From assembly GCF_000519005.1 (NCBI RefSeq), contig NZ_JAER01000006.1, positions 62,001 to 126,000 of the forward strand: 64,000 bases of DNA, in the 5' to 3' direction. The notes beneath the pieces were generated by a model. That model had not been told where the DNA came from. It did not search any database and saw only the letters and a list, made by a program, of their open reading frames with translations. The translations under genes and the position numbers were made by a program. This stretch comes from Nocardioides sp. J54. GTDB taxonomy: Bacteria; Actinomycetota; Actinomycetes; Propionibacteriales; Nocardioidaceae. How positions within the stretch are numbered: position 1 is the stretch's first letter; each line of letters starts with the position of its first letter. This document shows positions 8,848-17,437 of the stretch, one piece after another.

Positions 8848-10067
8848 GCCCCTGCGGCCGGCAGGTCGAGGAGCTCCCCGAGCCGCGGTCGGATCCCCCA
8901 CGTCGCCACCAGGTCGTCGTACTCGTCGAGCGGCTGGGCGCCGCCCGTGCGCACCGCCCGCAGCAGGGTGTTGCGCGGGGTGTGCTTGCTGTCCACGAAC
9001 TCCATCACGTCGACGCGGTAGCCGCGGCTGCGCAGCAGCTGGGCCCGCAGCGCGTCGGTGAGGGTGTCGGCGAACCGCTCGCGCAGGATCCCGTCGCGCA
9101 CCAGCGAGGTGTACGGCGCCGGCGAGTCCGCCTTGCGCAGCTGGGCCGCGATGTCGTGGTGGCAGCAGGGCGCGGCCAGCACCAGCGTGGCGTCCCAGCC
9201 CACGGCGCGGGCGAGCGCGTCGTCCGTGGCGGTGTCGCAGGCGTGCAGGGCCAGCACGACGTCCGGCGGCTCGGGCAGCTCGGCGTCGCCGATCGTGCCG
9301 GCGACGAAGCTGGCGTCGATGCCCAGGCCGGCGGCCACCGCGGCATTGTGGTCGCGGGACTGCTCCTTGACGTCGACGCCGGTGAGCCGCACGGGCAGGC
9401 CGCGGCGCTCGCTGAGGAAGCGGTGCGCGGCGAAGGTGAGGTAGCCGTTGCCGCACCCGAGGTCGACGACCCGCAGCGGCTCCTCGGGCGTGGGGCGGCG
9501 CAGGTGGCCGCGGGCCCGGGCGTCGGCGATGGACCGGTCCAGGATGCGCAGGAAGTCCTCGACCTGGCGGTACTTCGCCATCCGGCTGGGCTTGATGCGG
9601 CCCTTCGCGTCGGCGAGGCCGAGGGCCGCGAACAACGGGTCGCCCTCGGGCAGCATCCGCTCCTTGGCGCGGTCGTGGTCGCGGGTCGGCTCCGCCTCGG
9701 CGTCGGCCTGCCGCTTCGCGGCGTGCACCTGGGCGTCACCCTTCTTGGTGACCCGCAGCGACAGCTGCCGGTCGGTCGTCTCGACGGTCCAGTTGCCGAA
9801 GGGCTCGGCGAGCAGGCGGTCGACCTCGGCCCCGGCCGCGTCGCCGAGCAGGTGGTTCGAGGTGTGGGCCTGGGTGGCGTCGTACCGCACGACCTGGAGG
9901 TGCCGGCCCGCCTTGAGGTCGACCCAGCGCAGCTCGACGCGGCGCCACCCGGGAGCGGCGGTGCGGCGCTTGCCGGACGCGACCGCACGGACCAGGCGGT
10001 CGTCGGCGAGCAGGTCCTCGCGCACCCGCGCCAGGCCCTGCTCGAGCGTCTCCGTGCGGCTGCTCAT
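8844..10067 (-). CDS. Class I SAM-dependent methyltransferase (METTL25/RNA-type)
   Basis: 407-residue protein. The N-terminal ~180 residues form a nucleic-acid-protein-like region (RRVELRWVDLKAGRHLQ, then AAKRQADAEAEPTRDH). A Rossmann methyltransferase follows, with motif I VVDLGCGNGYLTF near residue 200, an acidic strand-2 end GVDVKEQ, and the family-specific ALHACDTATDDAL and APCCHHD motifs. The CC-H motif recalls the METTL25/TRM13-like group, so an RNA substrate is plausible but unproven. ATG 10067 is the clear start, and the stop overlaps the next gene. Confidence 0.82.
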   Translation of the reverse strand: MSSRTETLEQGLARVREDLLADDRLVRAVASGKRRTAAPGWRRVELRWVDLKAGRHLQVVRYDATQAHTSNHLLGDAAGAEVDRLLAEPFGNWTVETTDRQLSLRVTKKGDAQVHAAKRQADAEAEPTRDHDRAKERMLPEGDPLFAALGLADAKGRIKPSRMAKYRQVEDFLRILDRSIADARARGHLRRPTPEEPLRVVDLGCGNGYLTFAAHRFLSERRGLPVRLTGVDVKEQSRDHNAAVAAGLGIDASFVAGTIGDAELPEPPDVVLALHACDTATDDALARAVGWDATLVLAAPCCHHDIAAQLRKADSPAPYTSLVRDGILRERFADTLTDALRAQLLRSRGYRVDVMEFVDSKHTPRNTLLRAVRTGGAQPLDEYDDLVATWGIRPRLGELLDLPAAGA

Positions 10068-10074
10068 CGCGGGC

Positions 10075-10161
10075 TCACTGCACGACGGCGGCCACGACGA
10101 CGATGAGCAGCAGGAGCACCAGCGCAGCCGGGATGACGAGTCGACGGTGGCGCGGGTTCAC
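10075..10161 (-). CDS. Small hydrophobic peptide, 28 residues
   Basis: Short frame GTG 10161 to TGA 10075 encoding a basic N-terminus (VNPRHRRL) followed by an uninterrupted hydrophobic helix of Val, Leu, Ile and Ala and a final Gln. AGGATCGG sits 4-11 nt upstream. It fits exactly between the transhydrogenase stop (10203) and the methyltransferase start (10067), as a small membrane protein gene would. No function is known, and a chance frame cannot be excluded. Confidence 0.45.
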   Translation of the reverse strand: MNPRHRRLVIPAALVLLLLIVVVAAVVQ

Positions 10162-10202
10162 GCACCGATCCTACGGTCCGCCCGGTCCGCGTCCGCATCG
10201 GC

Positions 10203-11489
10203 TCACCACAGCGAGAGGGAGGCGCCGACGATGCCGGCGAGGTCGTCGGCGCTCACCCGCTTGGGGGCGGTGTCCAGCAGGCGCTGCTGCTTGAGCGCAC
10301 CGTCGACGAGGTCGTCGACGTCGCCCTCGTCGTAGCCCACGGCGGCGAGGCCGTTCGGGATCCCGATGTCCTGCATCAGCCTGGCGACCACGCCCGGCAG
10401 CACGTCCGGACCGTTGCCGGAGACCGTCGGGTCGAGGAGCTGGGCGGCGCGCAGGTGGCGCTGGGGCGCGGCGTCGAAGGTGAAGCGGAACGCCTCCGGT
10501 GCGGTCAGCGACACCGCCATCCCGTGCGGCACCATCGGCTCGTCCTGCGGGTAGTCGGGCGGCACGAAGTCCCGCACGCGCCCGGCGATCGGGTAGGCGT
10601 TGGCGTGCGGGATGTGCACGCCGGCGTTGCCGAAGCCCAGGCCGGCGAAGGTCGCGGCGAGCGCCATCTGCTCGGACACCACCGCGCCGAGCGCGTCGTC
10701 GGGCTTGCGGTGGACCGCGGCCCGGAAGGCGCCGGAGAGCAGGCCGAGGGCGCGCTCGGACCACAGGTCGGCGATCGGGTTGGAGCCGCAGTAGGGCACC
10801 CGCTGCTCGGGCGACTTCGCCTCGTAGTCGCCGTACCAGCGCGCGGTGTAGCTCTCCAGCGCGTGGCACAGGATGTCCATGCCCGCGGCGGCGGTGACGG
10901 CGGCAGGCTGGGTCGCCGACAGCGCCGGGTCGACCACCGCGAGGCGCGGGCGGAGCGCGGCGTGGCTGATGCCGGTCTTCACCTTCAGCGACAGCACGTC
11001 CATCACGCAGATCGTGGTCGACTCGCTGCCGGTGCCGGTCGTGGTCGGCACCGCGACCAGCGGGAGCACGGGCTGCTCGGGCGCCCGGGCCTTGCCGACT
11101 GGGGCATTGACGTAGTCCATCAGCTCGCCGGGGTTGGTCACCAGCAGCGCGACCGCCTTCGCGGTGTCGATCGACGACCCGCCGCCGACCGCGACCACCG
11201 CGTCGAACGGTCCCTCGGAGCGCGCGAACGCGACCGCCTCCTCCAGCGACACGTCCGTCGGCTCGACCCGGGCCCGGTCGAAGACGACGACCTCCAGCCC
11301 GCTCGAGCGCAGCGCGCCCGCGACGTCGTCCGCGTGACCGACGAGCGCGACCCCGGGGTCGGTCACCAGCAGCACCCGGCGCGCGCCCCAGGCGCTGACG
11401 TCGTACCCGATCTCGCGGGATGCGCCGCGCCCGAACTTGAGCGCCGGCGCGGCGTAGGTGAAGACGGTCTCCTGCCGAGAAGTGGTCAC
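10203..11489 (-). CDS. Iron-containing alcohol dehydrogenase, hydroxyacid-oxoacid transhydrogenase type
   Basis: 428-residue group III alcohol dehydrogenase. It has the nucleotide-binding motif VGGGSSIDTAKA, the PTTTGTGSE loop and metal-binding histidines in the AGMDILCHALE and GVHIPHANAYP segments, plus a late PHGMAVSLT. Length and the YCGSNPIADLWSE insert match ADHFE1-type transhydrogenases, which couple oxidation of 4-hydroxybutyrate to reduction of 2-oxoglutarate. Substrate remains inference. GTG 11489 overlaps the Nudix gene stop (GTGA). Confidence 0.85.
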   Translation of the reverse strand: MTTSRQETVFTYAAPALKFGRGASREIGYDVSAWGARRVLLVTDPGVALVGHADDVAGALRSSGLEVVVFDRARVEPTDVSLEEAVAFARSEGPFDAVVAVGGGSSIDTAKAVALLVTNPGELMDYVNAPVGKARAPEQPVLPLVAVPTTTGTGSESTTICVMDVLSLKVKTGISHAALRPRLAVVDPALSATQPAAVTAAAGMDILCHALESYTARWYGDYEAKSPEQRVPYCGSNPIADLWSERALGLLSGAFRAAVHRKPDDALGAVVSEQMALAATFAGLGFGNAGVHIPHANAYPIAGRVRDFVPPDYPQDEPMVPHGMAVSLTAPEAFRFTFDAAPQRHLRAAQLLDPTVSGNGPDVLPGVVARLMQDIGIPNGLAAVGYDEGDVDDLVDGALKQQRLLDTAPKRVSADDLAGIVGASLSLW

Positions 11490-12370
11490 ACCTTCACGTT
11501 ATCGCCGGCCACCTCGATCGCCGCGCGGACCGAGCCGTAGACCTTGAGCCGGCCCGCGGCGACGTCGGCGAGCGGGACCCAGGCGACGTGGTCCGTCGTA
11601 CCGCCCTCCTCGACGACGCGGGGCTCGCCCTCGCCGACGCGTGCGCGGTAGATGATGCCGATGGCGTGGAAGTCCTCGGCGCGGCCGTTGGGGGCGGTGC
11701 CGGTGAAGTGGTGGTCGAGGACCGTCAGCAGGCCGGTCGCCTCCCCCTCGAGGCCGCACTCCTCCCACAGCTCGCGGCGGATCGTGTCCGTCGGGGACTC
11801 GCCGTGGTCGATGCCACCCCCGGGCAGGTGCCAGGTCCCGGGGTCGGGGGCGAGGTCGGAGGTGCGGGTGAGCAGGATGGCGCCGTCGCGCACCACGTAG
11901 GCGTAGGCGGCGGCGCGCTGCCGGCGACGGACCTGGTACGACGCCAGCGCCTCGCCCACGAGGCCGACCGTCGGCACGGTGCCGTCGAGCACCTCGGCGA
12001 GCGGCTTCCAGGCGGCCTCGGCGGTGCTGCCGTCGACCTCGGTGACGTGGGGCTCGGGCGCGTCGGCGGGCACCCAGCCCTCGAAGACGATCCGCACCGA
12101 GTGCGCGTCGACGCGACGGCCCCGGCGCCACGCGTCGGCGACGTGCATCGAGAACACGTGGGCGGTCGGCTCGACGGTCACGTCGAGGCCGGTCTCCTCG
12201 TAGACCTCCCGCACCACCGCGTCGGCGGGGTCCTCACCGTGGTCGACACCGCCGCCGGGGAGCGACCACAGCTCCTTGCGGGTGACCTTCTCCGAGAGCC
12301 GCGAGAGCAGGATCTGGTCGCCCCGGACGATGACGGCGTACGCCGCCAGTCGCTGCACCCGCTGCGCCAT
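11486..12370 (-). CDS. Tandem two-domain Nudix hydrolase
   Basis: 294-residue protein made of two Nudix domains in tandem. Each has a complete box: GGGVDHGEDPADAVVREVY.EETGL in the first half and GGGIDHGESPTDTIRREL.WEECGL in the second. Nudix enzymes cleave nucleoside diphosphates linked to another moiety. The start ATG 12370 is chosen over an upstream in-frame ATG because a perfect AGGAGG lies 5 nt before it. Each half begins with a similar AAYA.V strand, indicating an internal duplication with both catalytic glutamates kept. Confidence 0.88.
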   Translation of the reverse strand: MAQRVQRLAAYAVIVRGDQILLSRLSEKVTRKELWSLPGGGVDHGEDPADAVVREVYEETGLDVTVEPTAHVFSMHVADAWRRGRRVDAHSVRIVFEGWVPADAPEPHVTEVDGSTAEAAWKPLAEVLDGTVPTVGLVGEALASYQVRRRQRAAAYAYVVRDGAILLTRTSDLAPDPGTWHLPGGGIDHGESPTDTIRRELWEECGLEGEATGLLTVLDHHFTGTAPNGRAEDFHAIGIIYRARVGEGEPRVVEEGGTTDHVAWVPLADVAAGRLKVYGSVRAAIEVAGDNVKV

Positions 12371-12419
12371 CGCCGCCTCCTGTCCGTCTCGGTCCACCCT
12401 AGGGCGTGCCCGGTGGCGG

Positions 12420-13664
12420 TCAGGAGAAGGGCGGGCGGGCGTCCCTGGCGAGGGAGCGCTTGCCGGCCCAGCGCCACACGCGCGCCGCGCGGTCGCGGTC
12501 CTCGTCGGTGACGAGGTTGCCCATCCAGCGCAGCGCGAGGGTCATGAGCAGGTCCGAGCGCATGCCGAGCGGACCCAGCGTGGGCAGCAGGCGCGGGACG
12601 GTGACGAGGCCGGCGAGGCGACGGGCGATGGAGAACGACTCGCCGTAGTGCTCGCGCAGCAGCGCCGGCCAGACCGTGGCGAGGTCGACGTCGGGGGTCT
12701 CGGCCAGCAGCTCGGCGACCAGTCGCCCGGTCTCGAGGCCGTAGTCGATGCCCTCGCCGTTGAGCGGGTTGACGCAGGCGGCCGCGTCGCCGATCAGCGC
12801 CCAGTTGCGGCCGGCGACGTTGGACACCGCGCCGCCCATCGGCAGGAGCGCCGAGGTCGGCATGCGCAGCTCCTCGCCGAGGCCGAACTCCTCACGGAGC
12901 CGGTCGGCGTACAGCGCCATCAGCGGCTTGATCGCGACGTCCGCGGGTCGCTTGGCGGTCGCGAGCGTGCCGGCACCGAGGTTGACCTCACCGGCACCGG
13001 CGCCGAGGGGGAAGATCCAGCCGTAGCCGGAGAGGATCTCGTCCTGCTCGCCGCGCAGCTCGAGGTGGGAGCTGATCCACGGGTCGTCCGCGCGCGACGA
13101 CTTCACGTAGCAGCGCCCGGCGACGCCGTACACGGTGTCGCGGTGCCACTCCCGGCCGAGCACCTTGCCCAGCGGCGAGCGGACCCCGTCGGCGACGACG
13201 AGGCGGCGGCAGGCGACCTCGCGGCCGTCCTTGAACACCACGGCGGCGACCCGGTCGCCGTCCATGCGCACGTCGACGGCGCGAGCGCCCTCGAGGCCGA
13301 CGGCGCCGGAGTCCAGCGCGGTCGTGCGGAGGTGGTCGTCGAGCTCGGTGCGGGCCACGGCGCTGCCCCAGTCGGGCAGGTGGCCGCCGGGCCAGGGCAG
13401 GTGCAGCGTCTGACCGAAGCCGTGGGCGCGCAGGCCCTGGTTGACGGTGTGGGAGCGGACCCAGTCGCGCAGGCCGAGGCGCTCCAGCTCGCCGATCGCG
13501 CGCGGGGTGAGCCCGTCGCCGCAGGTCTTGTCGCGGGGGAAGACGGCGGCGTCCGCGAGCACCACGTCGGCACCCGAGCGGGCCGCCCACGCCGCCGCCG
13601 CCGATCCGGCCGGACCGGCGCCGACGACGAGGACGTCGGTGCTCAGCGGGGTGCTCGCGCTCAT
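12420..13664 (-). CDS. Geranylgeranyl reductase family FAD-dependent oxidoreductase (MenJ-like)
   Basis: 414-residue flavoprotein: dinucleotide-binding VVGAGPAGSAAA at residues 13-24, the family motif CGDGLTPRA, a central VVADGVRSPLG strand, and the FAD ribityl segment GDAAACVNPLNGEGIDYGLETG. This is the geranylgeranyl reductase/halogenase-like family. In mycobacteria the relative MenJ partially saturates the menaquinone side chain, and a similar quinone-lipid reductase role is plausible here. It is a single gene whose start faces a palindromic spacer and a divergent lipoprotein gene. Confidence 0.85.
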   Translation of the reverse strand: MSASTPLSTDVLVVGAGPAGSAAAAWAARSGADVVLADAAVFPRDKTCGDGLTPRAIGELERLGLRDWVRSHTVNQGLRAHGFGQTLHLPWPGGHLPDWGSAVARTELDDHLRTTALDSGAVGLEGARAVDVRMDGDRVAAVVFKDGREVACRRLVVADGVRSPLGKVLGREWHRDTVYGVAGRCYVKSSRADDPWISSHLELRGEQDEILSGYGWIFPLGAGAGEVNLGAGTLATAKRPADVAIKPLMALYADRLREEFGLGEELRMPTSALLPMGGAVSNVAGRNWALIGDAAACVNPLNGEGIDYGLETGRLVAELLAETPDVDLATVWPALLREHYGESFSIARRLAGLVTVPRLLPTLGPLGMRSDLLMTLALRWMGNLVTDEDRDRAARVWRWAGKRSLARDARPPFS

Positions 13665-13725
13665 CCTCCGATTGTGTCAGCCGCCCGCCTGCTCCCCCGC
13701 ATCCACCACCCCGCTCGTGGGACAG

Positions 13726-13821
13726 CCTGTGGAGACAGCTGCGATAGTCCCGGGTCAAAGCACCGCGACACGCCGGTCCAGGGTGCTTTTGACCCGGGAC
13801 TACCGCGGCGTCGTCCACAGG
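13726..13821. repeat. 96-bp nested palindrome in divergent intergenic region
   Basis: Outer arms CCTGTGGA / TCCACAGG enclose inner arms TAGTCCCGGGTCAAA-GCACC and its complement (20 of 21 positions, one-base difference in an A run), around a 17-bp centre. This could extrude a long cruciform or form an RNA hairpin. It lies between the divergent reductase (13664) and lipoprotein (13958) genes, so it is not a simple terminator for either. The rest of 13665-13957 contains only the 19-bp motif at 13824 and presumed promoters. Confidence 0.65.
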
Positions 13822-13823
13822 CA

Positions 13824-13842
13824 GGTGCCCGGGAAGTCGGGC
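13824..13842 (+). promoter_or_regulatory. 19-bp candidate operator, copy 1
   Basis: GGTGCCCGGGAAGTCGGGC, containing the dyad GCCCG-ggaagt-CGGGC, occurs here 115 bp upstream of the lipoprotein gene. It is repeated exactly at 17372-17390, 47 bp upstream of a membrane-protein gene. The two sites flank a NarL-type two-component system, a typical arrangement for a response-regulator target. Confidence 0.45.
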
Positions 13843-13957
13843 CGCGGGGCACTGGAATCCGGGTCGGCGGGGTCGTGAGGGTCGGGGGCATGCAGCTTCC
13901 TCGACCGACCACCGGCACCGCACCGACCACGTCCACGCCCGTCACCGGGGCGGTCCG

Positions 13958-14533
13958 GTGAGGGCCGGACGGAGGCGGTCCCGCGCCGTCGCCGTGGCCT
14001 GGGCCCTGCTGGCGGTGGCTGGCACGACATTGGTCACCGGGTGCGACGACGGCGGCGAGCCACCCGGTGCCCGCGGCGTCCCCGGCAACGCGGGCGACGA
14101 CACCCCGGGCGGTCCCGGCGGTCCCGGCGGGCCCGGCGACGACGCCGACGGCGCCGACGGCGCCGACGGCGCCCCGGACGCCGGAGACGTGCCGGAGGAG
14201 TGCCGCGAACCGTTCCCGCTCGCGTTCGGCCCCGCCGACCTGGACGACATCGCCCTGCTGCCCGACGGGTTCCCCGACCCACCGGTCCCGGCGACCCTGT
14301 GCCTGACCGACGAGACGTTCGACGGGACGCAGGAGTCGGCGTCGTACGCGACCTCGGCCAGCGAGGAGGAGGTGCTCGCCGGCTACGAGGCGGCACTCGC
14401 CGACCTCTCGCCGGTCCGGGAGCAGGACGGCGTCGGCCGGCCGGTCGTGAGCGCCAGCGACGGCGACCTCTTCATCCAGGTCACGCCGCGCCCCGGCGGC
14501 TTCGTGCTGGCCCTGGCCTTGAGCACCGGGTGA
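13958..14533 (+). CDS. Lipoprotein with low-complexity Gly/Pro/Asp stalk
   Basis: 191-residue lipoprotein. A twin-arginine-like basic start and hydrophobic helix end in the lipobox VTGC. The mature N-terminus is a flexible stalk with GPG triplets and three exact 9-bp repeats encoding ADG (14144-14170), which may vary in copy number between strains. The C-terminal ~110 residues form a small soluble domain (DLDDIALLPDGFPDPPVP... SASDGDLFIQVTPRPGG), reminiscent of sensor-associated extracytoplasmic domains but unassigned. It lies immediately upstream of the histidine kinase and may be a partner of the sensor. Confidence 0.72.
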   Translation: MRAGRRRSRAVAVAWALLAVAGTTLVTGCDDGGEPPGARGVPGNAGDDTPGGPGGPGGPGDDADGADGADGAPDAGDVPEECREPFPLAFGPADLDDIALLPDGFPDPPVPATLCLTDETFDGTQESASYATSASEEEVLAGYEAALADLSPVREQDGVGRPVVSASDGDLFIQVTPRPGGFVLALALSTG

Positions 14534-14591
14534 GCCGCGGGTGGGGTGGTCGACTCGGCCGAACCGGTCACCTCACCGGCCCGGACCGGCG

Positions 14592-16631
14592 ATGATGGCG
14601 CTCGTGCCAGCGACGACCAGTGGCCCCGCCCCGGTGCGCGGGCTCCCTGAGCGCGCCGGCGCGGCCCTCGGCGCCGTGCTGGTCGCGCTGGGCCTCGCGA
14701 CGCTGGCGAGCCTGCTGCTCACCGCCGAGGCGTCCGGCCCGTCGTACGAGGTCCGGCGCGAGCTGGCGCCGTTCGACCTGGTGATGAGCGCGGTCTACGG
14801 CACGGTCGGCGCACTGATGGTCGCCCGGCGGCGCCACCTCGCCGGCTGGGTCTTCCTCGTCGTCGGGTGGGGGTACGGCGTCACGGCGGCCAGCATCGCC
14901 TGGACGGTCCTCGGCGGGGAGCACCCCGACCTGCCGGGCCTGGCGTGGGCGCCGCCGGTGGTGCTGGCCGGCTGGACCACCTCGGCGCTGCTCACCGTGC
15001 TGGTCCTGCCGTGGCTGCTGACCCCCCGGGCGCCGACCGGCTGGCTGCGCGGCGGCGCGATCGGCGGGGCCGCCGTCGTGGCGGTCGCGGCCGTCGTGCG
15101 GATGCTGCTCCAGGTCCCCGGCGCCCCGCCGCACCCGCTGACCGGCGGCGGCCGGATCTCGGACCTGGCCCGCCGCGCCGACGACGCCCTGATCCCGGTG
15201 TACTTCCTGCTCGCCCTGCTGGTCGCGGCGCACCTGGCGTGGCGGCTGCGGCGAGCGCCGGTCCAGCAGCGGCGGGAGCTGCTGTGGTTCGTGGCCTCGG
15301 TGCTGGCGGTCGCCGTGGGCTACATGGCCTTCGAGATCGGCGTCAGCCTCGACGGGCGGTGGTTCGTGATCGGCACCGCCGCCATGTTCGTCGCGGCCCT
15401 GACCCTGCCGGCGGTGGTGTTCCTGCTGCTGCGCCGACAGCCGTCGTGGCAGCTCGACCTCGCGATCTCCCGCACCCTGGTGGGCGGCCTGCTCACGGCG
15501 ATCCTGGTCGCGAGCTACGTCGTGCTGGTGTGGGCGCTGAGCATGGTCGCGCCATGGGGCGAGCAGTCGCGCGGCGTGGTCGTCGTCGCCGGCCTCGCCC
15601 TCGCCGTCCTGCCGCTGCGCGACTGGCTGCAGCGCCAGGTCGAGCGGCTCGTCTTCGGCTCGGGGGCGGACCCGTCGGTGCTGCTGGAGCGGGTGGCCCA
15701 GGCCCTGAGCGCGGCCGACGAAGACCAGCCGCAGCTCGACGGGATGATCGCCGCACTGCGCCGCGCCCTGCGCCTGAGCCGGGTCGAGGTCACCCTCCAC
15801 GACACGCTGCTGACCGCCGACGGCCGCGAGGAGGAGGACCAGGACGAGCGCGCCATCCGGCTCCCGCTCAGCAGCAACGGCCGCACGATCGGCGAGCTGG
15901 TCGCGGTCGCACCCCGCGGCGAGCGCCTCGACCCGCGCTCGGTGCGGCTGCTGCGCCAGATCTCCGGCCTCGTCGCCGTCGCCGCGGAGCTCGACGAGAC
16001 CAACCGGGCGCTGGAGGCCGCGCGGGCACGGGTCGTCGAGGTGCGCCACGAGGAGCGGCGCCTGCTGCGCCGCGAGCTCCACGACGGCCTCGGCCCGGCC
16101 CTGTCCGGCACCGCGCTCGCCCTCGCCGCCGTACCGGCCACGTCCTCGCTCAGCGCGGACGACGCCGTCCTGCTGCGCCGCCTCGTCGAGGAGCTCAGCC
16201 GGCGGGCCGACGACGTGCGCCAGATGGCGCGGGTGCTGCTGCCGCCGGTGCTCGACGACGGGCGGCTCGGCGAGGCACTGGCCTTGCTGGCCGACCGCTA
16301 CTCGATGGGCCGCTTCTCGGTCTCCGTGGACGCGCCGCACGCCGACCGGCTCGACGGGATCCACCAGGTCGTGGTCTACCAGGTCGCCGCCGAGGCCGTC
16401 CGGAACGCGGCGCGGCACGCGGGCGCGCGACACTGCCTGGTCCGCGTGGAGCTGCCCGACGGCGGCGGGGTGCGTCTGGAGGTCTGCGACGACGGGCGCG
16501 GCATCAGCGCCGAGGCCGCGCCAGGCGTGGGCATGGCGTCCATGCGGGAGCGGGCCGGCGAGCTGGGCGGGTCCGTCGAGGTCACCGCCACCGAGGGAAG
16601 GGGGACCACCGTGGTCATGGTGCTGCCGTGA
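14592..16631 (+). CDS. NarL/DesK-type sensor histidine kinase, multi-span
   Basis: 679-residue membrane kinase. The first ~330 residues contain about eight to nine hydrophobic helices. A GAF-like region (residues ~385-480) follows, then the HisKA_3 dimerisation helix with the phospho-acceptor His in RRELHDGLGPALSG, and a HATPase domain with AAEAVRNAARHA (N box), CDDGRGIS (G1) and VGMASMRERAGELGG (G2). The large membrane sensor suggests detection of a membrane or lipid signal. ATG 14592 or 14595 is the likely start. Its stop overlaps the regulator start (GTGA at 16628). Confidence 0.9.
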   Translation: MMALVPATTSGPAPVRGLPERAGAALGAVLVALGLATLASLLLTAEASGPSYEVRRELAPFDLVMSAVYGTVGALMVARRRHLAGWVFLVVGWGYGVTAASIAWTVLGGEHPDLPGLAWAPPVVLAGWTTSALLTVLVLPWLLTPRAPTGWLRGGAIGGAAVVAVAAVVRMLLQVPGAPPHPLTGGGRISDLARRADDALIPVYFLLALLVAAHLAWRLRRAPVQQRRELLWFVASVLAVAVGYMAFEIGVSLDGRWFVIGTAAMFVAALTLPAVVFLLLRRQPSWQLDLAISRTLVGGLLTAILVASYVVLVWALSMVAPWGEQSRGVVVVAGLALAVLPLRDWLQRQVERLVFGSGADPSVLLERVAQALSAADEDQPQLDGMIAALRRALRLSRVEVTLHDTLLTADGREEEDQDERAIRLPLSSNGRTIGELVAVAPRGERLDPRSVRLLRQISGLVAVAAELDETNRALEAARARVVEVRHEERRLLRRELHDGLGPALSGTALALAAVPATSSLSADDAVLLRRLVEELSRRADDVRQMARVLLPPVLDDGRLGEALALLADRYSMGRFSVSVDAPHADRLDGIHQVVVYQVAAEAVRNAARHAGARHCLVRVELPDGGGVRLEVCDDGRGISAEAAPGVGMASMRERAGELGGSVEVTATEGRGTTVVMVLP

Positions 16632-17362
16632 GCACGTCCGAGGGCACCGCCGGAAATCCGGTCGGGACTGTGTCCGGCGGCGCGCCGGGCGCGAGCGACA
16701 CGATCCGGGTGGTGGTCGTCGACGACCACCCGGTCTTCCGGATCGGCATGAGTGCGCTGCTGCGCTCGCTGCCGGACGTGGAGGTGGTCGGGGAGGCCGC
16801 CGACGGTGACGAGGCGCTGGCGGTCGTCGCCGAGCACGCTCCCGACGTCGTGCTCATGGACCTCGACCTCGCCGGCGACTCCGGCGTCGAGACGACCCGA
16901 GAGCTGTGTCGCCGGGACCCCACCCTGGGGGTCCTGGTGATCACCATGCTCGGCGACGACGACTCGCTCTTCGCCTCGATCCGCGCGGGGGCACGGGGCT
17001 TCCTGCTCAAGGGCGCCTCGCCGGACGAGGTCGCCCGCGCCGTCCGCTCGGTCGCCAACGGCGACTTCCTGCTCGGGCCGCAGCTGGCGCAGCGCGGCGC
17101 GCTCTACCTGTCCGGGGCCCGCACCCGCGGCACGGTGCCCTTTCCCGAGCTCACCGACCGGGAGCGCGAGGTGGTCGACCTGGTCGCCCGCGGCTACGAC
17201 AACGCGACCATCGCACGGCGGCTGGTGCTGAGCACCAAGACCGTGCGCAACTACGTGTACGGCGTGCTGGCCAAGCTCGACGTCCCCGACCGCGGCCAGC
17301 TCATCGTCCGGGCCCGCCAGGCCGGTCTGGGTGGCGACGAGCCCGACGACGCGGGGCGGTAG
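16628..17362 (+). CDS. NarL/FixJ family response regulator
   Basis: 244-residue regulator. A ~24-residue leader is followed by a receiver domain with acidic pair Asp32-Asp33, phospho-acceptor Asp78 in VVLMDLDL, Thr in VITMLG, and Lys in GFLLKGAS. A C-terminal LuxR-type helix-turn-helix (LTDREREVVDLVARGYDNATIA..LVLSTKTVRNYVYGVLAKL) completes it. It is translationally coupled to the histidine kinase. Candidate target sites are the identical 19-bp dyads at 13824 and 17372. Confidence 0.93.
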   Translation: MSTSEGTAGNPVGTVSGGAPGASDTIRVVVVDDHPVFRIGMSALLRSLPDVEVVGEAADGDEALAVVAEHAPDVVLMDLDLAGDSGVETTRELCRRDPTLGVLVITMLGDDDSLFASIRAGARGFLLKGASPDEVARAVRSVANGDFLLGPQLAQRGALYLSGARTRGTVPFPELTDREREVVDLVARGYDNATIARRLVLSTKTVRNYVYGVLAKLDVPDRGQLIVRARQAGLGGDEPDDAGR

Positions 17363-17371
17363 CCCGGGCGG

Positions 17372-17390
17372 GGTGCCCGGGAAGTCGGGC
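17372..17390 (+). promoter_or_regulatory. 19-bp candidate operator, copy 2
   Basis: Exact second copy of GGTGCCCGGGAAGTCGGGC, in the 75-bp gap between the response regulator stop and the membrane-protein start at 17438. A 19-mer recurring only on either side of a two-component system is unlikely by chance and suggests a shared regulator-binding site. Confidence 0.45.
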
Positions 17391-17437
17391 GCTGCTGACC
17401 TGTCCCCCGGGCCGTCGGGTCGCGCACGCTCGGCAGC

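Noticed and set aside
8844..10067. 16S rRNA methyltransferase resistance gene
   Set aside because: The methyltransferase motifs are METTL25-like and not of the aminoglycoside-resistance families.
14568..16433. 621-codon minus-strand frame opposite the histidine kinase
   Set aside because: It is low-complexity Gln/His/Arg-rich sequence antisense to a kinase with all catalytic boxes intact.
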